A stretch of DNA of 64,000 nucleotides, taken from contig NZ_CP078077.1 in NCBI RefSeq assembly GCF_023101185.1, positions 2,819,630 through 2,883,629 of the forward strand, given 5' to 3'. The notes under the pieces are model-generated. The model searched no databases. It saw nothing but the letters and a program-made list of their open reading frames with translations, and was not told where the DNA came from. Source of the DNA: Microbacterium galbinum. Its GTDB lineage: Bacteria; Actinomycetota; Actinomycetes; Actinomycetales; Microbacteriaceae. This document shows positions 7,273 to 16,253 of the stretch, in pieces; within the stretch, counting starts at the first letter, position 1; every line of letters begins with the position of its first letter. Position numbers and translations under genes: made by a program.

Positions 7273-9765
7273 ATGGAAACCGCCAACCTCACCCGTGACG
7301 AGACCGCGGCGCGATCCGCCGCGATCACCGCGCACCGGATCCGTGTCGAGCTCGATCTCGCGGGCGCTCCCGAGCGCGCGCGGACGGGCTTCCACTCCCG
7401 GACCACGCTCGAGTTCGACGCCACGGCGACCGAGACCTGGCTCGACTTCATCGGGGAGTCGGTCGAGCGCGTCGTGGTCAACGGCGACGAGGTCGAAGTC
7501 GAGTACGACGGCGCCCGCATCGCTCTGCGCGGTCTCGCGGCCACGAACACGGTCGTCGTCGATGCCGTCGGTGCCTACAGCCGTTCGGGCGAAGGTCTGC
7601 ACCGGTTCCACGATCCCGCCGATGGCGAGACCTACCTGTACACGCAGTACGAACCGGCGGACTCGCGCCGGGTCATGGCCTGCTTCGAGCAGCCCGACAT
7701 CAAGGCGTCGTACACCTTCGTCGTCGATGCGCCGGCCGGCTGGGAGGTCCTCTCCAACCAGGCCGCCGTACGCACCGAGGCGGGCGTCGGCATCCAGCGC
7801 GTCGAGTTCGCTCCGACGCTGCCGATCTCGAGCTACATCACCTCGGTCGCTGCGGGCCCCTACGCCCGTGTCGACGGGGAGTGGCAGGGCGGCGACCAGC
7901 GCATCGCGCTCGGGGTGTTCGCCCGCCGATCGCTCGCCCAGTACCTGGAGGCGGAGGAGATCCTCGAGGTCACCCGTCAGGGTCTGGACTTCTTCGCGGA
8001 GGCGTTCGCCTATCCGTATCCCTGGGGCAAGTACGACCAGATCTTCGTGCCCGAGTACAACCTCGGGGCGATGGAGAACCCGGGGCTGGTCACCTTCACC
8101 GAGGCGTACCTCTCCCGCGGCGCGGCGACCGATGCCCAGCGCGCGGCACGAGCGAACACGATCCTGCACGAGATGGCGCACATGTGGTTCGGCGACCTCG
8201 TGACGATGCGCTGGTGGGACGACCTCTGGCTCAAGGAGTCCTTCGCCGACTACATGGGTGCCCATGCCTCGGCCGCCGTGACCCGTTACACCGATGCCTG
8301 GGTGACGTTCGCGGCACGGCGCAAGGCCTGGGCCTACCAGCAGGATCAGCTGCCGACGACGCATCCGATCGTCGCCGACATCACCGATCTCGAGGCCGCC
8401 AAGCTCAACTTCGACGGCATCACGTATGCGAAGGGCGCGTCGGTCCTCAAGCAGCTCGTCGCCTTCGTGGGCGAGGACGCGTTCTTCGAAGGAGCCCGCC
8501 GTTACTTCGCCGCCCACGCGTTCGGCAATACGACGCTCGACGACCTGCTCGTGCAGCTGAGCGCCGTCTCGGGCCGAGACATGGGCGAATGGTCCCGGGC
8601 GTGGCTGGAGACGACGGGCATGTCGACGCTGTGGCTGGAGGAGACGGACGATGCGGATGCCGCAACCCGTGTGCTCGTGCAGACCGACCCGCGTCCGCAC
8701 CGCCTGCGCATCGGTCTGTACGCCCGCGAGGGGGAGCGGCTCGTGCGTCGCGAGCAGATCGCCGTCGATATCAGCGAGGAGCGCACGTCGATCGTCGTTC
8801 CCGAGGCGGATCTCGTTCTGCTGAACGACGACGACCTGACCTATGCGAAAGCGCGTCTGGATGAGCGCTCACTCATCGCCGTCGAGGAGTCGCTGTCGGC
8901 GATCGACGACCCGCTCGCGCGTGCACTCGTCTGGTCGTCGCTGTGGAACGCCACCCGCGACGGCGATCTCGACCCCCGGCGGTATCTCGGCATCGTGCGC
9001 GCGCACGCACCGCTCGAATCCAACAGCGGGCTCCTCACCGGCGTCCTCGCGAACGCCGCGTTCGCGATCCGCCACTTCGTCGCGGACGCGCATCGCGACG
9101 CGGAGCAGCGGTCGTGGCTCGCGGCGTCGCTCGTCGCCGTGTGGGACGCGGATGCCGGCAGCGATGCACAGCTGTCGTGGGCGCGCGCCTTCGCCGGGGC
9201 ATCCGCGTACGACGACCACCATGCCGAGCAGGTGCGGGAACTGCTGGGCGGGCACGTGCCCGACGGCCTCGTCGTCGACCCCGACCTCCGTTGGCAGCTG
9301 CTGACCGCGTTGGCGACCACCGGGCACGCCGATGCCGCGGAGATCGCCGCCGAGCTCGAGCGCGATGACACCGGCAGCGGCCGGACGGCCGCGCGTCGCG
9401 CGCTGGCCTCTCGTCCGGAAGCCGACGTGCGTGCTGCGGCCTGGGAGGCGGCCTGGAACGACCTCTCGCTCAGCAACGACCACCTCGATGCAGAGATCGG
9501 GGCGTTCCGTGCCGGCGGACGCCGTGAGCTCATCGCGGGCTTCGATGCGGAGTACTTCCGCCGCATCGCCGACGCGTGGCGGAGCCGCAGCATCGAACTC
9601 GCGCGGCGCCTCGTGCTCGGGCTGTTCCCCTCGTCGGACACCACTGACGCGGCCGACGCCTGGTTGGCCGAGAACGCGGAGGCGCCCGCTGCGCTGCGCC
9701 GACTCGTGATCGAGCAGCGCGATCACCTCGCCCGCGAGATCCGCGTGCGGGCGGCGCAGAGCTAG
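7273..9765 (+). CDS. pepN: aminopeptidase N (M1 zinc metallopeptidase)
   Basis: Removes N-terminal residues from peptides; zinc-dependent and cytosolic. 830 aa from the ATG at 7273, which has GGAGG-type sequence just upstream; an upstream GTG-type extension would run through the operator region and is rejected. The substrate-binding G-A-M-E-N motif is at 265-269 and the zinc site H-E-M-A-H at 299-303 with the third ligand Glu322 exactly 18 residues later. A long C-terminal ERAP-like helical domain completes it. The stop shares a CTAG tetramer with the stop of the convergent GNAT gene. Confidence 0.96.
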   Translation: METANLTRDETAARSAAITAHRIRVELDLAGAPERARTGFHSRTTLEFDATATETWLDFIGESVERVVVNGDEVEVEYDGARIALRGLAATNTVVVDAVGAYSRSGEGLHRFHDPADGETYLYTQYEPADSRRVMACFEQPDIKASYTFVVDAPAGWEVLSNQAAVRTEAGVGIQRVEFAPTLPISSYITSVAAGPYARVDGEWQGGDQRIALGVFARRSLAQYLEAEEILEVTRQGLDFFAEAFAYPYPWGKYDQIFVPEYNLGAMENPGLVTFTEAYLSRGAATDAQRAARANTILHEMAHMWFGDLVTMRWWDDLWLKESFADYMGAHASAAVTRYTDAWVTFAARRKAWAYQQDQLPTTHPIVADITDLEAAKLNFDGITYAKGASVLKQLVAFVGEDAFFEGARRYFAAHAFGNTTLDDLLVQLSAVSGRDMGEWSRAWLETTGMSTLWLEETDDADAATRVLVQTDPRPHRLRIGLYAREGERLVRREQIAVDISEERTSIVVPEADLVLLNDDDLTYAKARLDERSLIAVEESLSAIDDPLARALVWSSLWNATRDGDLDPRRYLGIVRAHAPLESNSGLLTGVLANAAFAIRHFVADAHRDAEQRSWLAASLVAVWDADAGSDAQLSWARAFAGASAYDDHHAEQVRELLGGHVPDGLVVDPDLRWQLLTALATTGHADAAEIAAELERDDTGSGRTAARRALASRPEADVRAAAWEAAWNDLSLSNDHLDAEIGAFRAGGRRELIAGFDAEYFRRIADAWRSRSIELARRLVLGLFPSSDTTDAADAWLAENAEAPAALRRLVIEQRDHLAREIRVRAAQS

Positions 9766-10292
9766 GGCGTCCGCGGTTCGAGGGTCGTTCCCATCACCCT
9801 GCGCACGATCCACGGATGCGCGCGATCGTCGTCGATGTGGGTCATCCCGAGGTTCTCGGCGACGCCGCGCGAGGCGCGGTTCTCGGGATGGATGATCGCC
9901 GTCAGCACGATCGGCGCATAGCGCTGTCGTGCGAGCTCGACGCACGCGTGCGCGGCCTCGGTGGCGAAGCCCCGTCGTTGCATCTCCCGTCGCACGTGGT
10001 ACCCGACCTCGAGCACACGCTCGTCGTTCACCGATTGCCAGGTGAGCCCGCAGTCTCCGACGAACTCGCCCTCGTGGGTCTCGATGATCCACAGGCCGTG
10101 GCCGTCCTCGGCGTAGCGAGTGCGCATCCGTGCGATCCAGTCGGCGCTCTCCGCCCGCGTCTTCGGTGCCGGGTAGTAGGCCATGACCTCGGGGTCGCCG
10201 AGCATCGCCGCGACGCGGTCGAGGTCGTCATCGACCATCTCCCGGAACCGCAGGCGTTCGGTCGGGTGGGGGAGGAGGCTGAGTGTCGACAT
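9762..10292 (-). CDS. GNAT family N-acetyltransferase (RimJ/RimL-like)
   Basis: Predicted acetyltransferase of the RimL-like branch, 176 aa from the ATG at 10292 (M-S-T-L-S-L-L). The acetyl-CoA site is visible around R-R-E-M-Q-R-R-G-F-A-T-E-A near residue 112-124, followed by I-H-P-E-N-R-A-S, which is typical of this subgroup. The start overlaps the upstream MBL-fold gene by 1 nt (TGATG), so the pair is translationally coupled. The substrate is unknown. Confidence 0.85.
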   Translation of the reverse strand: MSTLSLLPHPTERLRFREMVDDDLDRVAAMLGDPEVMAYYPAPKTRAESADWIARMRTRYAEDGHGLWIIETHEGEFVGDCGLTWQSVNDERVLEVGYHVRREMQRRGFATEAAHACVELARQRYAPIVLTAIIHPENRASRGVAENLGMTHIDDDRAHPWIVRRVMGTTLEPRTP

Positions 10293-10930
10293 CAGATGTC
10301 GAGCGATTCTCCCGGCTCGAGCGCGAAGAACTCGCCGCCGCCCTGCTGAGTCGCCCACTCCAGACGCTGGCGGTGCATGGTCTTTCCCGCCACCGAGAGT
10401 GTCATGTCGTGCGTGCCGAAAGCTCGGCGGGGCTTCACCGCGAGGACGTAGTCGATCGCCTCGCCGATCTTCAGCCACGGGGCACCGAGGGGTGCCGCGA
10501 GAGTGCCGACCTCGACGCCCTCCGGCACGGCGTAGGAGTCGCCGGGGTAATACAGCTCGTCGTTCACGAGCACGCCGACGTTCTCGATGACGGGGATCGA
10601 CGAGTGGATGATCTCGTGCGTTCCGCCGAAGAAGCGCAGAGTGAATCCACCGACCGTGCGCGTCTCGCCGGGGGAGACGACGGTGATCTCGTAGCCCTCG
10701 GCCGCGCGGGCGACACCCGCCGGTCCGAAGATCGGAACGCCCGGCGCCATCCGTAGGATGCGGTCGAGATGCTCCGGCGTCCAATGATCGGGGTGCTCGT
10801 GGGTGAGCACGACGGCGACGACGTCGCCGAGGTCGTCGAGCGGAGTCGTGAAGGAACCCGGATCGATGAGCAGGGTCTCACCGTTCTGATCGATGCGGAG
10901 GCTGGCATGTTCGAACTTGGTCACGCGCAT
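10292..10930 (-). CDS. metallo-beta-lactamase-fold hydrolase (UlaG-like)
   Basis: Cytosolic metal-dependent hydrolase of the MBL superfamily, 212 aa. The metal motif T-H-E-H-P-D-H is at about residues 43-49; a later G-T-H lies in the C-terminal half (F-G-T-H-D-M). The start at 10930 (M-R-V-T-K-F-E-H) matches the usual start of these proteins; the upstream in-frame extension crosses the tRNA-Glu promoter and is rejected. It is the first gene of a two-gene operon with the GNAT. Substrate unknown. Confidence 0.85.
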   Translation of the reverse strand: MRVTKFEHASLRIDQNGETLLIDPGSFTTPLDDLGDVVAVVLTHEHPDHWTPEHLDRILRMAPGVPIFGPAGVARAAEGYEITVVSPGETRTVGGFTLRFFGGTHEIIHSSIPVIENVGVLVNDELYYPGDSYAVPEGVEVGTLAAPLGAPWLKIGEAIDYVLAVKPRRAFGTHDMTLSVAGKTMHRQRLEWATQQGGGEFFALEPGESLDI

Positions 10931-11018
10931 GCGTCGAGTCAACTCCCTCTCCGTGCGCCGTGCAAACCCTTGACCTTTCCTGCGCCACGCCCGGGCGACG
11001 CGATGCCGGGGCCTCGAT

Positions 11019-11048
11019 TTGGCGTCGTGAGAAATGCCGTGGCATACT
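11019..11048 (+). promoter_or_regulatory. promoter of tRNA-Glu
   Basis: TTGGCG (11019-11024) and CATACT (11043-11048) are 18 nt apart; the tRNA begins 36 nt after the -10 box. The -35 context ATTTGGCG is identical to that of tRNA-Gln. Confidence 0.5.
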
Positions 11049-11084
11049 TGAACGGTTGTCGCGCGACGGAAACGAAACGCAGAC

Positions 11085-11157
11085 GGCCCCATCGTATAGC
11101 GGCCTAGTACGCCGCCCTCTCACGGCGGTAACGCGGGTTCGAATCCCGCTGGGGTCA
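11085..11157 (+). tRNA. tRNA-Glu (CTC anticodon)
   Basis: Acceptor GGCCCCA (11085-11091) pairs with TGGGGTC (11150-11156) with one G-T pair; anticodon stem CCGCC/GGCGG encloses loop CTCTCAC with CTC at 34-36; the T arm is GCGGG-TTCGAAT-CCCGC. Discriminator A at 11157; CCA is not encoded. A perfect 13-bp hairpin follows 9 nt later. Confidence 0.95.
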
Positions 11158-11166
11158 CACAACAAG

Positions 11167-11196
11167 AGAAGGCCCCCGGTTCTCCGGGGGCCTTCT
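11167..11196. terminator. hairpin terminator after tRNA-Glu
   Basis: A perfect 13-bp stem, AGAAGGCCCCCGG (11167-11179) with CCGGGGGCCTTCT (11184-11196), has a TTCT loop. A-rich and T-rich flanks suit both strands, so it probably also ends the minus-strand acyltransferase transcript. Confidence 0.8.
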
Positions 11197-11216
11197 TCGT
11201 GCGTCGACGTCCGGTC

Positions 11217-12533
11217 TCAGGTCGCGCGCTTCGCGCCGGTCAGCCACAGCGCGACCGCCGTCGTCACCAGAGCCGCCGCGGCGAGCGGGAAGTCGAGCCC
11301 GTACATCGTGATGCCGATCATCGGGGAGACGAACACGAGCACTGCGGCGGTCGTCGCTACCGGGGAGGGGAAGCGCGCGGGTGTCTGCTGCGGAGCCTTC
11401 TCGAAGCGCACGAGCCACAGCGATGCCAGCCACACGGCGCCGAGGACGATCGCGAAGAACAGCGGACGCGTCCACCACCATGCGGCGCTTCCGGGGGTGG
11501 GCATCGGCAGGGGCAGCAGCAGCTCGGTCCCGATGAGCACGAGGATCACCGGGAAGTGCCAGAGGTAGATCGTCATCAGGCGGGAACCGATCAGGAAGAC
11601 CGCGCCCTGCGCCGGTCGCGTGCGCATGAGAGCGGTCAGCGGCTGGCGCAGGAGCGTCAGCCCCGCAGCCTGCACGATCGCCAGCAGCGCCATCGGCGCG
11701 GTCGGAGGCCACTGGTTCGTGAGCATGCTCGCGGGATATCCCGCGATCGCGACGAGCGCCCAGAGCGCGCCGTAGCCGGCCACGAAGATCGCCGCGAGCT
11801 GCCACCGACTGCGCCGCGCGAACCAGCCGTCGTACAGGAAGAAGCCCACCTGTTGCGCGAACAGCCAGATGAAGACGATGTTCGGGATGCCGAAGATCTC
11901 CTGGCCGAATCCGTACCCCGTCGGCGGCACGCGATCGATGCCCAGCAGCTCGCCGAGAACCAAGAAGCGGAAGGCGTCGACCGCGAAGCCGGCGAGCAGC
12001 AGCACGATGAGCACGCGCGCGCCGAACCGCTCGTGCAGACGCATCATGAACGGCGCGCACGCCTGAGCGACCAGATATGCGGCGAGGAACCACAGCGGTG
12101 AGCCGACGCCGATCGCGATCGAGTCCACGAAAGCGGGATCGAGGTCGATCAGCCGTGTGACGCCCAGGGCGACCGTGAAGAACACGAAGACCGGGAGTGC
12201 GGGGCGGGCGAGGCGGGCGAGCCGCACGCGCACGAAGCCGTCGGCCGTCTCTCCTCGGGCGGTCGCGGAGCGCCATCCCGCGCGCGCCGCGTATCCGCCG
12301 ACGACGAAGAACAGCGGCATGATGTTGACGATCCACGTGCCGGCGACGAACCAGGACTGCAGCTCGACGGTCTTCTCGATCACCAGAGATCCGTCCGAGC
12401 CTCGGCCGACGCCGGTGAACAGGATGTGCACGAAGACCACGAGGAGCACGCACGCCACGCGTGCGAGGTCGAGCGTGAGGTCTCGTCCGGCGGGGACGGT
12501 GCGGGTCGTCGTGTCGGCGGCGGCGCGAGTCAT
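11217..12533 (-). CDS. acyltransferase 3 family membrane protein
   Basis: Polytopic membrane O-acyltransferase (Acyl_transf_3), 438 aa from the ATG at 12533. The N-terminal signature R-D-L-T-L-D-L-A-R-V-A-C with a following V-H-I (residues about 17-37) carries the family's Arg and His, and about ten hydrophobic segments follow. It would acetylate an exported or cell-wall glycan, lipid or similar acceptor; the acceptor cannot be named. It stands alone between the tRNA-Glu terminator and the DUF4349 terminator. Confidence 0.85.
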   Translation of the reverse strand: MTRAAADTTTRTVPAGRDLTLDLARVACVLLVVFVHILFTGVGRGSDGSLVIEKTVELQSWFVAGTWIVNIMPLFFVVGGYAARAGWRSATARGETADGFVRVRLARLARPALPVFVFFTVALGVTRLIDLDPAFVDSIAIGVGSPLWFLAAYLVAQACAPFMMRLHERFGARVLIVLLLAGFAVDAFRFLVLGELLGIDRVPPTGYGFGQEIFGIPNIVFIWLFAQQVGFFLYDGWFARRSRWQLAAIFVAGYGALWALVAIAGYPASMLTNQWPPTAPMALLAIVQAAGLTLLRQPLTALMRTRPAQGAVFLIGSRLMTIYLWHFPVILVLIGTELLLPLPMPTPGSAAWWWTRPLFFAIVLGAVWLASLWLVRFEKAPQQTPARFPSPVATTAAVLVFVSPMIGITMYGLDFPLAAAALVTTAVALWLTGAKRAT

Positions 12534-12599
12534 GCCGAAGACTCTAGCGCCGCGGGGCCGTCGCCCAGGTGCCCGTGCCGTCACCTGGGGAGAAAGCGC

Positions 12600-12636
12600 C
12601 GAAGGGGCACCCGCAGAGTATGCGGGCGCCCCTTCG
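12600..12636 (-). terminator. hairpin terminator after the DUF4349 gene
   Basis: CGAAGGGGC (12600-12608) pairs with GCCCCTTCG (12628-12636), and an inner CCCGCA/TGCGGG stem (12610-12615, 12621-12626) extends it. It starts 15 nt past the stop at 12651 on the minus strand, followed there by a short pyrimidine run. Confidence 0.7.
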
Positions 12637-12650
12637 GGTTCGAGCGTCGG

Positions 12651-13775
12651 TCAGGCCTCGACGTCGGATGCCGCAGCCGTCGCAGCGTCTCGTCGCATCC
12701 GGCGGGCCCGCCGGATGAGCCAGATCACGAGCACCACGGCGCCGGCGATCGCAGCCCAGGGGAGGAGGAAGCCGACGGCGATCACGAGAGCGTTGAGCGA
12801 GACGATGAGCCCGTTCCATCCTGCCCACAGCCCGTCACCGAACCCCGAAGGATCGGCGGTCGTCGTCGTGGCGGTCCGGGTCAGCTGCACCTGGAGGCTG
12901 GACATCGCGACCTGGTCGTCGAGCGCGGCGAGCTGCTGCTCGTAGGACTCGAGCTGCGCCTGGCGGTCGGTCAGCGCGACCTCGGCCTCGATGAGCTCCG
13001 AGACGGATCCCGTCTGCGCCATGAGTTCGGTGAGCCGCTGGACCGAGGCTTTCGTCGCGTCGACACGCGCCCGGAGATCCACGGCGACGTCGGTGACGTC
13101 CTGGCGGGAGATCGACGACGACAACACCTCCCCGGATTCGTCGAGCTCGGCGATGACCGCCGCCAGGTCGGCGGACGGTACGCGGATGCTGATCCACCCG
13201 TACCCCGAATCCGCCGGAGCGGGCTCCGACGCGCCGTCGACGGCCAGGGCCTTGCCGACCTCGGTGCTCTCGACGTACCCGCCGTGCTCCTCGGCCAGCG
13301 CGCTGATGGCGTCCGCGGCATCCGCGATGTCCTCCACCTCGAGCGTGGCGTTCGCGTTCGCGATGATCTCGCGGTCGGCCGTGGCGAGGTCTCCGCTCGC
13401 GAGCGAACTCGATTCGGCGGCGCCGTCGAGGCTCGCACTGCGATCGCCGGAGACACCCTGCTCGGGCATCGCGACACCCGGGACGGGCGCATCGACGGCG
13501 GGGGAGCTGAAGCCATCGGCCGTGCTCGAGGCGCCGCCGGAACCGACGACGCCGAGGATCGGGGGCGTCACCAGCACGCCGACCGCGAAGGCCGCGGCGA
13601 CGCCGACACCGGTCAGCCAGCGACGGCGGCGCGCTCCCGCACGCGCAGGGGCCACCTGCGGGGCCGGGCCGGGAGCGCGCTCCTCGGCGATCTGGGCGAA
13701 CACGGCGGTCTCGATGCGCGTGACCGCCTCATCCGACAGCTCGGGCAGCTCTTCCGGGGTGGTCTGGTCGTTCAT
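12651..13775 (-). CDS. DUF4349 membrane protein, probable anti-sigma partner
   Basis: 374 aa. The N-terminal 45 residues are acidic and cytosolic (starting M-N-D-Q-T-T-P-E-E), followed by a basic patch A-R-R-R-R-W and one transmembrane helix. A DUF4349 region with a long coiled coil near residues 230-300 (L-R-A-R-V-D-A-T-K and later repeats) lies outside, and a C-terminal pair of hydrophobic segments follows. Its start overlaps the ECF sigma gene by 4 nt (ATGA). That coupling and the cytosolic head suggest it restrains the sigma factor, but there is no zinc-binding H-x3-C-x2-C motif, so the mechanism would differ from ZAS proteins. Confidence 0.8.
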   Translation of the reverse strand: MNDQTTPEELPELSDEAVTRIETAVFAQIAEERAPGPAPQVAPARAGARRRRWLTGVGVAAAFAVGVLVTPPILGVVGSGGASSTADGFSSPAVDAPVPGVAMPEQGVSGDRSASLDGAAESSSLASGDLATADREIIANANATLEVEDIADAADAISALAEEHGGYVESTEVGKALAVDGASEPAPADSGYGWISIRVPSADLAAVIAELDESGEVLSSSISRQDVTDVAVDLRARVDATKASVQRLTELMAQTGSVSELIEAEVALTDRQAQLESYEQQLAALDDQVAMSSLQVQLTRTATTTTADPSGFGDGLWAGWNGLIVSLNALVIAVGFLLPWAAIAGAVVLVIWLIRRARRMRRDAATAAASDVEA

Positions 13776-14329
13776 GCGTCTCTCACTTCCTGGACGGCGC
13801 CCCGCAACTGGGTGCGCACTCGGGAGAGACGGTTCCGAACGACAGCGTGACTCACACCCAGCTCCTCCGCGGCCGCCTGATAGGCGTACCCCTCGGTGGC
13901 GCAGAGGCGGAAGATCTCGCGATCGATCTCGTTGAGGTTTCCCACCTCATCGGCGATCCGAGCCGCGAGCGCCGCCGTGATGACCTGCTCCTCGACGTTC
14001 ACCGTGTCGGGGAGGGAGTCATCGAGCGCGTCGGAGGTGTGCGCCTGATCCCGCCGCCGTTGCCGCAGACGATTCGCCGCCTGGAAGCGGCAGATCGTCG
14101 CGAGCCACGGCAGGATCGACTCGCCCTGGAGGTCGAGTGCGGGGAGCTTGCGCCAGGCGACCAGGAAAGTCTCCTGGGCGATGTCCTCGGCATCCGCGGG
14201 GGAGGCGAGGATGCCGTAGGCGATCCAGTACACGGGTCGGACATGTGCGCGGTACAGCTTGCGGAAGGCGCTCTCGTCACCTGACGCGGCCTGCGCCGCC
14301 CATCTCTGATCACTCGTCTGCGTAGGCAT
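13772..14329 (-). CDS. ECF sigma factor (sigma-70 family)
   Basis: Alternative sigma factor, 185 aa. Region 2 contains D-A-E-D-I-A-Q-E-T-F-L-V-A-W-R (about residues 46-60) and region 4 contains the helix-turn-helix Y-A-Y-Q-A-A-A-E-E-L-G-V-S-H-A-V-V-R-N-R. It is the first gene of a two-gene operon with the DUF4349 protein and is divergent from terC. The target promoter cannot be deduced. No clear autoregulated -35 of the AAC type was found in the 241-bp gap. Confidence 0.92.
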   Translation of the reverse strand: MPTQTSDQRWAAQAASGDESAFRKLYRAHVRPVYWIAYGILASPADAEDIAQETFLVAWRKLPALDLQGESILPWLATICRFQAANRLRQRRRDQAHTSDALDDSLPDTVNVEEQVITAALAARIADEVGNLNEIDREIFRLCATEGYAYQAAAEELGVSHAVVRNRLSRVRTQLRGAVQEVRDA

Positions 14330-14430
14330 CCTGATTCCGTTCGGTGTCTCTCACCCGGAAAGTGTCGAGGGATGCCCCATCGTCTCAGAATCTTCCGCGC
14401 GCCGATATCGTCGGCGCTCCGATAGCATTG

Positions 14431-14534
14431 CGTCTGCGAGGGGGAGTATCCCGGATCCGCGCGTAACGTCATCACGAGCACCAAGGCCGCTGCTCCGGGC
14501 GCGCGACGCACCGTGTGCGGGGGAGAGACTCTCG
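14431..14534 (+). ncRNA. candidate yybP-ykoY (Mn2+) riboswitch ahead of terC
   Basis: Conserved-looking elements occur in the right order: GGGGAGTA at 14441-14448, CGTCATCAC near 14467-14475 (compare the family's CGTCAACA), and GGAGAGACTCTCG at 14522-14534 (compare GCGAGACC). A short closing helix CGAG (14437-14440) with CTCG (14531-14534) is possible. This family binds Mn2+ and often precedes terC-type genes. The match is by eye and not exact; a covariance-model search would decide. Confidence 0.5.
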
Positions 14535-14570
14535 ATCCTTCTAGACCCTTCGCGAAAGCTGTCGTTCCCC

Positions 14571-15575
14571 GTGGAAATCCCTCTCTGGTTCGAGATCACC
14601 TCGATGATCGTCCTCACGGTCATCCTCATCGGCGACCTCCTGCTCATCCGGCTCCGGCCGCACATCCCCTCCACGAAGGAGTCGACCCTGTGGGTCGTCT
14701 TCTACGTCGGGCTCGCCCTGCTGTTCGCCCTCCTCCTGGGCAACGTCGGCGGGTGGCAGAACGCCGGCGACTTCATCACCGGGTGGGCGCTGGAGTACAG
14801 CCTCTCGGTCGACAACCTCTTCGTCTTCGTGCTGATCATGGCCCAGTTCGCCGTGCCGCGGCGTCTGCAGCAGCAGGTCCTCATGGTGGGCATCATCATC
14901 GCGCTGCTCCTGCGCGGTGCCTTCATCCTCGTCGGCGTCACGATCATCGAGAACTTCTCCCCGATCTTCTACATCTTCGGCGCCTTCCTCGTGTGGACGG
15001 CGATCCGCCAGGCGATGCCCGAGGGCGACCACGATGGCGAGGTGCAGCGCGAGAACTTCATCGTGCGCCTGCTGCGCCGCCGGATCGACATCAGCGAGAC
15101 GTACGACGGATCCAAGATCCGCACGACCGTCGACGGCAAGCGCATGTGGACCCCGATGATCATCGTGTTCATCACGATCGGCGTGACCGACCTGATCTTC
15201 GCGATCGATTCGATCCCCGCGATCTTCGAGATCACGACGAACGGGTTCCTCGTGTTCTCGGCGAACATCTTCGCGCTCATGGGCCTGCGTCAGCTGTACT
15301 TCCTGCTCGGTGACCTGCTCGACCGCCTGCGTTACCTCCATTACGGCATCGCGGTGATCCTCGGGTTCATCGGCATCAAGCTGATCCTGCACGCCCTGCA
15401 CGTCAACGAGCTGCCGTTCATCAACGGCGGTGAGCACGTGGAATGGGTGCCCGACATCGACAACATGGTCTCGCTCGGAGTCATCCTGGTCTCGATGACC
15501 GTGGCGACCATCGCGAGCCTGATCGCGGCTTCGCGGGAGAAGCGGGCGCAGAAGGTGGCACCGCCCGCGGAGTGA
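14571..15575 (+). CDS. TerC family membrane protein (Alx-like, Mn2+ export candidate)
   Basis: Integral membrane protein of the TerC/Alx family, 334 aa, with about eight to nine hydrophobic segments. The acidic membrane motifs S-V-D-N-L-F-V-F (near residue 75) and F-A-I-D-S-I-P (near 207) are the family's likely metal site. TerC/Alx members export manganese. The GTG start at 14571 (M-E-I-P-L-W-F-E) matches the usual N-terminus; there is no good ribosome-binding site. The candidate Mn-sensing leader fits the role. Confidence 0.9.
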   Translation: MEIPLWFEITSMIVLTVILIGDLLLIRLRPHIPSTKESTLWVVFYVGLALLFALLLGNVGGWQNAGDFITGWALEYSLSVDNLFVFVLIMAQFAVPRRLQQQVLMVGIIIALLLRGAFILVGVTIIENFSPIFYIFGAFLVWTAIRQAMPEGDHDGEVQRENFIVRLLRRRIDISETYDGSKIRTTVDGKRMWTPMIIVFITIGVTDLIFAIDSIPAIFEITTNGFLVFSANIFALMGLRQLYFLLGDLLDRLRYLHYGIAVILGFIGIKLILHALHVNELPFINGGEHVEWVPDIDNMVSLGVILVSMTVATIASLIAASREKRAQKVAPPAE

Positions 15576-15603
15576 TCCCGGAGAGACGCGACTCGGGCGC
15601 GGA

Positions 15604-16200
15604 TCACTCCGCCGACCAGAGGATCTCCGCGTCGAGGGTGGCGTCGATCGTCTGACGGAGCAGTGCCCCGACCGATTCCGACTGCAGAAGCGAATAGCGA
15701 TCGTACTCGCCGAGCGGGGCGATCGCGGCGAGCTGCCAGGACGCGGCGAGGGGATCGTCGGAGAGTTCGGTGTTCGGATCCCAGCGCGCCTCGGGCGCGC
15801 GGGCGAGCACGCGCCGCACGATCGACTCGCCCTCGGCGAGCAGGGGAGTCAGTCCGTCGTGCCACTCCAGAGTGGGGAGCGGGGTCAGGGCGGCTCGTGG
15901 ATGCGGGTCGTCATCGAGCCACTGCTCGACCAGGAACCGTTCCGTGCCGACGGCGAGTGCGTGCAGCACCTCGGTGTCGGCGGACACGCTGACGAGCCGC
16001 GCCAGGGTTCCGACGCGACTGCGCTGATCGCCACCGCCCGCCTCGGCGCCGCGCTCGATCAGCACGACGCCGAACTCCGGATCCTCTTCGTCGAGGAGCC
16101 GCCCGATCATGGTGAGGTATCGGGTCTCGAACACGCGGAGGGGGAGCGGGGTGTACGGGAACAGCACCGAACCGAGGGGGAACATCGGCATCGGGTTCAT
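15604..16200 (-). CDS. LON peptidase substrate-binding domain protein
   Basis: Stand-alone LON N-terminal domain, 198 aa from the ATG at 16200; an upstream GTG at 16215 is an alternative. The start M-F-P-L-G-S-V-L-F-P and L-R-V-F-E-x-R-Y are the classic features of this domain. There is no ATPase or protease part, so it cannot be a Lon protease; it may be an adaptor or substrate-binding protein. It is divergent from the DUF427 gene and convergent with terC. Confidence 0.85.
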   Translation of the reverse strand: MNPMPMFPLGSVLFPYTPLPLRVFETRYLTMIGRLLDEEDPEFGVVLIERGAEAGGGDQRSRVGTLARLVSVSADTEVLHALAVGTERFLVEQWLDDDPHPRAALTPLPTLEWHDGLTPLLAEGESIVRRVLARAPEARWDPNTELSDDPLAASWQLAAIAPLGEYDRYSLLQSESVGALLRQTIDATLDAEILWSAE

Positions 16201-16253
16201 GGGATCAGTCAACACCCCGCGCCGCTCGCAGGCCAGCGTCGTACAGTGAAGAG

